A DNA stretch of 64,000 nucleotides from Lachnospiraceae bacterium (lineage in GTDB: Bacteria > Bacillota > Clostridia > Lachnospirales > Lachnospiraceae). The notes beneath the pieces were generated by a model, which saw nothing but the letters and a program-made list of their open reading frames with translations, did not search any database and had not been told where the DNA came from. Positions 8,494-15,900 of the stretch are shown here, one piece after another. The first letter of the stretch is position 1; each line of letters begins with the position of its first letter. The position numbers were made by a program, and so were the translations under genes. The stretch spans positions 1 to 64,000 of the forward strand of contig JAISUG010000010.1 of NCBI GenBank assembly GCA_031272185.1, read 5' to 3'.

Positions 8494-8751
8494 CGGTTTA
8501 CAATCTACCCGAAAAGTGTCAATTTATTTCCAAAGATTTCTACTGGAACACCAAGGCTTACAGTCAAAATGGCAGCCATGGTTCAGGGATTCCCTGTTGA
8601 TTGGGTCTTTGCAGGAAAAAAGACCCCTGCTTATCGACAGGTTGGAAACGCCTTTCCTCCACCTGTGGCCAAGGCTGTCGGAAGCGCCATTTATAAAGCT
8701 TTATCTATGTCGTTGGCCAGTCAAGTTGGATACGAGGAAAACGTAGGATGA
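8494..8751 (+). pseudogene. C-terminal remnant of a DNA (cytosine-5) methyltransferase
   Basis: An open stretch of 85 codons with no credible start. It encodes PRLTVKMAAMVQGFP, VDWVFAGKKTPAYRQVGNAF and PPPVAKAVGSAI, which are motifs IX-X of C5 cytosine methyltransferases (the RQxGNAxPP signature). Motifs I-VIII, including the catalytic Pro-Cys, are absent. Stop codons at 8419, 8461 and 8491 interrupt this frame upstream. The stretch is visibly richer in A+T than its neighbours, which suggests a decayed, horizontally acquired modification gene. Directly behind it, overlapping the stop, an ATG opens a 12-codon frame (MSANSSRDKRG) that dies; it may be the start of a lost restriction partner, but that is a guess. 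Confidence 0.75.
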
Positions 8752-8884
8752 GCGCAAACAGTTCGCGAGACAAACGTGGTTGATAAAAAAATTCCCACAG
8801 CAAGCATTGGAAATGGTAAATCCTGACAAAAGCAATCACCTATGATGCGCAAGCCTCAAACTTCTCTGCGGTCATCATAAATAA

Positions 8885-8908
8885 GGGGGCGGCAACATAT
8901 CCGCCCCC
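8885..8908 (-). terminator. Intrinsic terminator of the GH3 gene
   Basis: GGGGGCGG (8885-8892) and CCGCCCCC (8901-8908) form a perfect 8-bp stem with an 8-nt loop. On the minus strand it is followed by TTATTTAT. It lies 115 bp past the glycosidase stop. Confidence 0.65.
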
Positions 8909-9022
8909 CACCATGAATCATGCCATACACCGACATCGCTTGACGTTTATGGGATACTGCTGCGGGGACCATCCCCAGGGCGCAAAGGCACGAGGCCATT
9001 ATCGCCCAACGCTTATGGGATT

Positions 9023-11530
9023 TTACTCCCCGAACTCCACATCGATTTCCGCGCACACCTGCCCGGTCAGCGTGCGGGTGCGGCTGTCGGGCTGCCCGAA
9101 GCCCACATACACCTTGTATGAGCCCGGATCCACAGACCGCTTCCCTTCCCCATCGCAGAGGGAAAACGCCTTGTATGGCAATGTGATTTCCACATCCTTG
9201 GTTTCGCCCATCACCAGCCACACCTTGGCGAACCCTTTGAGCTGCGGGCCCGGCGTGCCCCCCCGCAGCGCCTTCACGTAGACCTGCACCACCTGGGCCG
9301 CGTTCCTGCGCCCTGTGTTTTTCACCGGCACCCGGATCCCCAAAGCCGGTGCGGACAGGTCGCCATTGGCCGCCGCGGCGCTTAGCGTCAAAGGAAGGGC
9401 GGCATCGCCGACACCCCAAGCCAAGGCCGCACATCCGGGCGCATGCGTTGGCGAGCTATCCGTTTTGACCATTGCTTTGTCGGCCGTGTTCCCCTTGGTC
9501 GCCGCGGCGCTTAGCGCCGACGGCAGCGCACAAGTGCTTCCGTCACCCCCTGCGGGCGCTTCACCATGCGCCCCATATGGCGCCACCCCCACCGCCCCCA
9601 TCTCAAAGCTGGTATAGGACAGCCCGAACCCGAAAGGATAGAGCGCTTCCTGCTTCATGTACCTGTAGGTGCGGTTCTCCATGGAATAGTCCGTGAAGTC
9701 CGGCAGTTCCTCCGTGGTGCGGTAAAATGTCACCGGCAGTTTCCCCTCGGGCACCCGCTCCCCGAATATCAGCTTTGCGATGGCGCGCCCCCCCTGGGCG
9801 CCGGGGTACCAGCCTTGCAGGATCGACGGGATATGTTCGTCCGCGTATCCCAGCGCCAGCGCGCTCCCGGAGAGCACCACCAGTATGGCGGGCTTCCCGC
9901 TCCCCACGATGGCTTCCAGCACCTCGCCCTGGAGGCCGGGCAGGTTCAGGTCGGGCTTGTCGCCGCTGGCGAACGCATTGCCCGTGTCGCCCTCCTCGCC
10001 CTCCAGGCCCGCATCCAGCCCCATCACCGCCACCACCACGTCGCTGAGCGCGCACACGCCCTTCACTTCCGATATGCGGTCGTTGGCCACGCCCAGCGGC
10101 TGCACCCTGTCCTTGAACATATGGCAGCCCTCGGAGTACAGCACCCGCACTCCTGCGCCGGACGCCTCGACGCCGCCACCGGCTGTCACCGATGGGCCGG
10201 GTTTGCCGTCGCCGCCGGCCGCCCCTGCGGCACCTGCCCCCGCCAAGGCCATAGGCATCCCGGCGCCGCCCGCATGGCCTGCCCCCTGCGTCCGGTTCCA
10301 GTCCCGCACGTACTCCCTGATCCCGTCCAGCACCGTGACGTACTCCGATGCGGTGCCCTCGTAGTTGCCCACCAGCGCGCGTCGGTTGTCCCCATTGGGT
10401 CCGATGACGCCGATGGTCTTTATGCTGGCGATGTCCAGGGGCAGCAGGTTCCCTTTGTTTTTCAAAAGGACGATGCCGGCCAGCGCCGCTTCCTCTGCCA
10501 TAGCCCTGGATCGCTCCGTGTCGTTGAAGTCATAGGTTATCTGCGTATAAGGCCGCTTCCCCTCTTCCTCGAAAAGCCCCAGCTTCATCCGGGTGGTGAG
10601 CAGCCTCGTCACCGCCTCGTCCAGGCGCGACTCCTCCACCCGGCCCTCTTCCACGGCTTGTTTCAGGTAGATGAAGATGTTGCCGCAGTTTAGGTCGCAG
10701 CCGTTGTTCATGGCCAGGCTCACCGACTCCACGGCGGAGTGTGTCACCTTGTGGTTTTCGTGGAAATCCTTGATGGCCCAGCAGTCGCTGGTCACATGCC
10801 CGTCAAACCCCCACTCCCCGCGCAGCAAATCCACCAAGAGTGTCCGGGATCCGCAGCATGGTTCCCCGTTGGTGCGGTTGTACGCCCCCATCACGGTTTC
10901 CACACCCGCCTCTTTCACGCACGCCTCGAAAGCGGGCAGGTAGGTCTCGCCCATGTCCTGCTTGCCGGCCACCGCATCGAAATAATGGCGCATCTCCTCC
11001 GGGCCGGAGTGTACCGCGAAATGCTTCGCGCACGCCGCGGCTTTCAAAAACCGTTCGTCGTCGCCCTGGATGCCCCGGATGTAGCGCACCGCCAATGTGC
11101 TCGTCAGATAAGGGTCCTCCCCCAGCGTCTCATGCCCCCTGCCCCAGCGGGGGTCCCGGAAAATGTTAACGTTGGGCGCCCAGAATGTCAGCCCCTTGTA
11201 GATGTCCCGGTCGCCGCAGGCGGACTGCATGTTGTACTTGGCCCGCCCCTCGGTGCTCACGGTGTCGCCGACGGACTGCATCAGGTCGCCGTCCCATGCC
11301 GCCGCCAGGCCGATGGCCTGGGGGAACACAGTCGCGGTCCCGGCCCTGGCCACCCCGTGCAGGGCCTCGTTCCACCAGTTGTACGCAGGGATGCCCAGCC
11401 TCTCGATGGCCGGCGCACCATGGAGCGTCTGGAACACCTTTTCTTCCAATGTCATCTGTGCCACCAGGTCCGCCGCCAGCTTTTTGTACTCTTCCACCGC
11501 TTCCCTTTCCACTCCCGGCTCCTTTCCCAT
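9023..11530 (-). CDS. Glycoside hydrolase family 3 (beta-glucosidase/beta-xylosidase type)
   Basis: 835 aa, cytoplasmic (no signal). It opens with the GH3 start LAAQMTLEEK-like DLVAQMTLEEKVFQTL. The N-terminal barrel shows NWWNEALHGVARAG, FPQAIGLAAAWD and GRGHETLGEDPYLTS. The nucleophile Asp is in HVTSDCWAIKD. The alpha/beta sandwich begins at VLLKNKGNLLPLD, and the C-terminus carries a fibronectin-III-like domain ending in YVGFGQPDSRTRTLTG. Two Ala/Gly-rich insertions (around GMPMALAGAGAAGAAGGDG and ALSAAATKGNTADK) lie at loops and resemble the low-complexity expansions seen elsewhere in the window. It hydrolyses terminal beta-linked glucose or xylose; the exact sugar cannot be told. The ATG at 11530 lacks a clear ribosome site; a TTG at 11545 is an alternative. 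Confidence 0.93.
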   Translation of the reverse strand: MGKEPGVEREAVEEYKKLAADLVAQMTLEEKVFQTLHGAPAIERLGIPAYNWWNEALHGVARAGTATVFPQAIGLAAAWDGDLMQSVGDTVSTEGRAKYNMQSACGDRDIYKGLTFWAPNVNIFRDPRWGRGHETLGEDPYLTSTLAVRYIRGIQGDDERFLKAAACAKHFAVHSGPEEMRHYFDAVAGKQDMGETYLPAFEACVKEAGVETVMGAYNRTNGEPCCGSRTLLVDLLRGEWGFDGHVTSDCWAIKDFHENHKVTHSAVESVSLAMNNGCDLNCGNIFIYLKQAVEEGRVEESRLDEAVTRLLTTRMKLGLFEEEGKRPYTQITYDFNDTERSRAMAEEAALAGIVLLKNKGNLLPLDIASIKTIGVIGPNGDNRRALVGNYEGTASEYVTVLDGIREYVRDWNRTQGAGHAGGAGMPMALAGAGAAGAAGGDGKPGPSVTAGGGVEASGAGVRVLYSEGCHMFKDRVQPLGVANDRISEVKGVCALSDVVVAVMGLDAGLEGEEGDTGNAFASGDKPDLNLPGLQGEVLEAIVGSGKPAILVVLSGSALALGYADEHIPSILQGWYPGAQGGRAIAKLIFGERVPEGKLPVTFYRTTEELPDFTDYSMENRTYRYMKQEALYPFGFGLSYTSFEMGAVGVAPYGAHGEAPAGGDGSTCALPSALSAAATKGNTADKAMVKTDSSPTHAPGCAALAWGVGDAALPLTLSAAAANGDLSAPALGIRVPVKNTGRRNAAQVVQVYVKALRGGTPGPQLKGFAKVWLVMGETKDVEITLPYKAFSLCDGEGKRSVDPGSYKVYVGFGQPDSRTRTLTGQVCAEIDVEFGE

Positions 11531-11546
11531 CGCATCCACACACAAA

Positions 11547-11577
11547 TATACTGTACGGTTTCATTCCGTACAGTATA
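11547..11577. promoter_or_regulatory. Perfect 12-bp palindromic operator upstream of the GH3 gene
   Basis: TATACTGTACGG (11547-11558) and CCGTACAGTATA (11566-11577) form a perfect inverted repeat with a 7-bp centre, 17 bp upstream of the glycosidase start. Size and placement fit a repressor operator over the promoter or leader, which would give sugar-responsive control. No regulator gene is adjacent. Confidence 0.6.
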
Positions 11578-11604
11578 CCGCAACTATAGCTATTTGAACA
11601 GTAC

Positions 11605-11709
11605 CTTGGAACAATTTTCCTGGATGGCGCATCGCCTACGCAACCCCTGCTCACCTACGGGCTGGCGGCGGCAGCTTGGAACAATTTTCCTAGATGGCGC
11701 ATCGCCTAC
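11605..11709. repeat. Pair of 35-bp direct repeats spaced 70 bp
   Basis: A 35-bp sequence beginning CTTGGAACAATTTTCC and ending GGCGCATCGCCTAC occurs at 11605-11639 and 11675-11709 with one mismatch. The second copy runs into the 3' end of the SH3 lipoprotein gene. The last 10 bases form a small GGCG/CGCC hairpin. Confidence 0.85.
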
Positions 11710-12836
11710 CGCTCAAGGTACTTTGCGCTCACGTATGCCTCTTCCCCATCGAACTCTATCTTGGCCCAGTCTCCGTCGATCCCCAGCACCTTGACCTCGT
11801 CACCTTTGCGCACGGACCCCACCACGTTGCCGCTGCCCGAAGAGGACTTGCTGCTGCGCACGTTGAGCGACTGGGCGGTCACGGTCCACATTTCATATGC
11901 CGGGGTGGTTTCCACCGGCGCGGCCGTGGTGGGCGCAGGTGCCATAGCCGCGGTGGTGGGTGCGGCTGTGGTGGCAACCGTGGTGGCCACAGCAGTCTCG
12001 GGCATCGACTTGCTCTCAGATCCATTGTTGCGCATGTTCATGAATATGAAAACGGCGAAAGCGATGACGATGATCGCGATGGGCAAAGCCGCGACAATCA
12101 CACTCCCCGATATTTCAAAAAGGAAATTCGTAAGGTAGATGATCCCCACTATCACCGCCAACACGGCCGCCATGCAGAGGATGTTGACAAACCATTTGCC
12201 CCATACATTTTCCCCGCTGTCGGTGTAGGCCTGCTCGCCCAGTGTCACGGTGTTCTTGTTCACCTTGAGTATACTCTTGACCGTGTGGCTTTTTGAGTCG
12301 ATTTCCATGCTCAGGCTGGCGCTTTTTACGGCGGTTGTCCCGCCCACATATTCGGACATGGGTTCGATCCGCACTTCCTGGTATCCTTTCAGCGTGCTGG
12401 ATGTCTCCGCGCTGATACCTATCAGTTCGTCCAAAACCGCACTGACCGCCCCCCTTATCCAATCCGCTATGGATTTGTGGTTGATGGCGAAATGGACGAC
12501 CACGTTATTGGCCACCGTGGGGTCCAGCGTCACGGTGGTATGCTTCACGAACTCCCCCTTGCTGTCCATGTATGGCAGCACCTGGTCGTTCACGGACATG
12601 ACATGGATGTCGCCCTCGATTTTGAGGTTGACGGTCGTCGCACTGCCACCCGAGGCGTCATACGACTTCTTCCCGCACCCGGTGAACATGAGCGCCAATG
12701 CGGCCAATATCAGGCACACCGGCAGCAACCGCCCCACCATGCCCGTTTCCCTGCGACCGACCCCTTTGGTGCTTTTGCCATAAGTGGCGCCACCGCCTGC
12801 ATTGCCATTACAGACATTCCAAATCCGTGGCAACAT
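11706..12836 (-). CDS. SH3b-domain lipoprotein, last gene of the tubulin-like operon
   Basis: 376 aa. A lipoprotein-type signal (GRLLPVCLILAALALMFTGC) lies about 33 residues in from this start. An extracytoplasmic domain of about 160 residues without recognisable family follows. Next come two membrane segments (FVNILCMAAVLAVIVGIIYL and SGSVIVAALPIAIIVIAFAV), a Thr/Ala/Pro linker, and a C-terminal bacterial SH3 domain (LNVRSSKSSSGSGNVVGSVR, then GDWAKIEFDGEEAYVSAKYL). Such SH3 domains usually bind peptidoglycan or peptides. The chosen ATG (12836) has the strong site AGGGAGGAAAGG; the ATG at 12740 (AGGGA, eight bases) would place the signal peptide directly at the N-terminus. It lies 99 bp after the 1741-aa gene. 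Function unknown; context points to an envelope complex. Confidence 0.75.
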   Translation of the reverse strand: MLPRIWNVCNGNAGGGATYGKSTKGVGRRETGMVGRLLPVCLILAALALMFTGCGKKSYDASGGSATTVNLKIEGDIHVMSVNDQVLPYMDSKGEFVKHTTVTLDPTVANNVVVHFAINHKSIADWIRGAVSAVLDELIGISAETSSTLKGYQEVRIEPMSEYVGGTTAVKSASLSMEIDSKSHTVKSILKVNKNTVTLGEQAYTDSGENVWGKWFVNILCMAAVLAVIVGIIYLTNFLFEISGSVIVAALPIAIIVIAFAVFIFMNMRNNGSESKSMPETAVATTVATTAAPTTAAMAPAPTTAAPVETTPAYEMWTVTAQSLNVRSSKSSSGSGNVVGSVRKGDEVKVLGIDGDWAKIEFDGEEAYVSAKYLER

Positions 12837-12864
12837 CGCCTTTCCTCCCTGTCCATATGCCAAA

Positions 12865-12926
12865 ACTGTATTCTATCCCGTCATCACTGCACTCTATCCG
12901 CCATCACTGTATTCTATCCCGCCATC
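12865..12926. repeat. Three 20-21-bp tandem repeats between the SH3 lipoprotein and the 1741-aa gene
   Basis: Units beginning ACTGTATTCTATCCCG at 12865, 12886 and 12906, period 20-21 bp. They fill most of the 99-bp gap. Confidence 0.75.
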
Positions 12927-12935
12927 ACCCGACAA

Positions 12936-15900
12936 TCATTTGCCTTGCCCGGACTTCAGCCCGATCTTCTGCCCGTTCTGCAGCGGGTCGTCCACATGGT
13001 CAAATGGCGTGTCGGCAAGCGCAGGGATGGCTTGGCAGAATTTGTATACTTCCAAATATTTCCTCAGCCCCCTGCCGTATTCATTGTTCTGTTTCAGGCG
13101 GCCCACCGCACAGTTCGATGCGGTATCCCTCTCGCCAATCAAGAATAGGTACTGATATCCGACCCAGGTTGCCATGCCTTCCAGCAGCTCCAACCGTTCC
13201 TGGGCGGACATGCCCTTCTTAAGAGCTTTCATGTCCCAGTTCGTGTACTGCCAGATATGAGTCAGCTCGTGCATAATGGTCTCCCTGGCGTTCACCCTGG
13301 GGACCCCGTTTTCAATCAGCACCGTGTACCCCCGGCCGTCGCTTATCGCCAGTCCCACCGCACGGCTGTCAAACCCCGGCGTGGGCACGAATTTGTGGCG
13401 GCCATTCTCTTTTGAAATCTTCGCCGCGGTGGTCATCTTGACTTTCACCGGCACCGTGATCCTGGCCCGGTAAAGCCGTTCCATGTCATTCATGGTGTCT
13501 TTCAGGATGGTGACGAACTCTTCCACGGATTTGATGGCGCTTCGTGAACAGATGCCGCACCGTTCCCGCCCGTCCGTGAGCACATCGAACTGCACATCCT
13601 CGGAAAGATCCCGCCCGCAGAAATCGCATTGGTGTCGCTGTGCGTCCCCAAGCGCAGCCTGGCCGCCCATGCCGATGTGGGCTTCATCCGCATGGCGTGC
13701 CTGGTACAGGTAATTCCCGCCGTACCCCAGCCCCTCCAGGAAAGCCAGGGTCGCACCTGGGTCAATGGTGCCGGCCGGCCGTTTGTACCCATAAAGCAGA
13801 TAATATGACTCGCTGTATGCCACGCCCACTGGCAGATTCGGCCTCTTCCCCCATGACGGTACCGCCGTGGAAGCCAGCTTGCCCGTGCCACCCGATTCGT
13901 CCGCATCGTCCGTTTTGCCTACGCCGTCCGTAGCATCTATACCGCCTGGCCGGTCCGAATCCGCTGTCTTGTCAGCATCAGCGCCATCGCCCGCCTCCGA
14001 GCCTCCGAAAGCATCGCTTCCGTCAGCTCCTGGCTCACTTTCGACTGCCACCGGCTCGCCACCATCCACTCCCGGCTCGCTTCCATCCACTTCCGGTTCG
14101 CCACCATCCGCGCCCGGCTCGCCACCATCCGCTCCTGGCTCGCCACCATCCGCTCCGGGCTCGCCACCATCCGCTCCCGGCTCGCCACCATCCGCGCCCG
14201 GCTCGCCATCACCGTCCGTCCCCGAGCCTCCCTCCGGCACTGCCCCCGTCTGGGGCGGTGTCTTCTTCCCGGACACCCGCCCGAAGAACGCCTTGATCGC
14301 ATCCAGTATCCTGCCCAGCCAGGACCTCCTCTTAGCCGCAGACTCCGGCTCTTCGGAAACCGGCACGTCATGTATCCAGCCAACCCCGGTGGGTTCGTCC
14401 CATGTCCCGCTTACTTCGGCCTCCAGCATCTCGTCGTTCCATTTCAGGTAGTCAGTGATGATCTGAAGTATCCGTTCGAGGTTACGTTCCACTGCCACCA
14501 GAAGCCCCATGTCCAGATCGCTGTCTTCTATAATGTAAATGGACTCTTTCCCAAAATCCCCCGTGATGGAGTACAGGAGCGGCGAACGCATGCCGATCCC
14601 GGCCCGGGCCCTTTCGGTTTCGTCATCGTCGCCGGTCTCGCCGCCGGGGGTCTTGGTACACGACGCTTCGTCTATACCCCAAATCCCATCGCTTCCGGGT
14701 TCTTTAACTTTTCCGCCCCATGCTTCGCCGGTTCCCCCCGATCCCGGACCGCTCACCGCAGCTAAGCCCACGCCCGCCGCCTGCCTTGCCCCCGTGCCCG
14801 CCCCGGAACCTCCGTCGCCCGCTTCCCCGTCTGTAGCCCCGGGATCGTAGTCGAGCGCTTCCCCCGGGCCCACGGTGATCTCCACTTCGGGCGCTTCCGT
14901 AGGCACTTTTATAGTTGCGCCAGCACCTGCTTCCACGGTGGTATCCGTCACCGCACAGATATATGCGCTGTTTTCGGCAAACAGCGTCAGGAACACTTCA
15001 TTGAGCATCACCGCCAATGTGTGCCTGATGGCGGTGTTCCATCCGGGCATCTCGATGCGCAGTATCTGCTTGTTCCGGTACTCCCTCTTGGGTATCCCCG
15101 AAACTTTCACATGGTGTGCGTTTTTCAGCCCGCCGTCCCCGGCCATCTCCCAATATGCATCCGTGGACACCGCAAAATCCGCATATTCCTTGGCTAGCTT
15201 CACACCGCCCAGTTCGCGCACGTCGCCCATATCCTGGGACTGGACCGTCCGAAGCAGTTCGTATTCCCGCAGCTGCCTGTACTGGGGCCTGCCGGTGATG
15301 TGATCCGCGCTTCGCCGCAGGAGTATCTTGCCGGTGGCGGTCTCCCGCACCATCTCGTAATATTTCCCCGCATAGGTCAACATCTGGCCGGGCAGATGCT
15401 TTTGGAAGATATGCCCGTACAGCTCCGATCCGATATGGCTGTACTGCCCCAGCTCATTCTCCGTGATGTAGTCCGCGCTGCGCACGTCCGATACATACCG
15501 TGCAATGAACTGCCCATCGTCGATGTAATACAGGTTTTCCGATGCACCCAGCCGGTAATTGTACCGCCGTTCGATTTTTATGATGTCTGTTTTCTTCTTG
15601 CCCCCCGGCAACGCGTTCACCGGGGCATCTTGGCTGGCTTTTCCTCCAAGGCTCCCGGTTATGCCTCCAAGATTTCCGGACTTGCCCCCACTGTCATCGC
15701 CGTCAGCATGCCCTTTGTCGCCGTCACCAAGCCCATCATCGTCCCCTTGGCCGCAATACCCCAGTATGCACCGCCACAGGCGTTCGGTGATGTCGCCATT
15801 GTCCCCATCATGGGCGAGACCCGCCACAGACGCATCCCATACCAACCCGGCCGGTCCCGCCACAGCACCGTCCCGCCCCGGCCATGTCCGTGCTTTCTCA

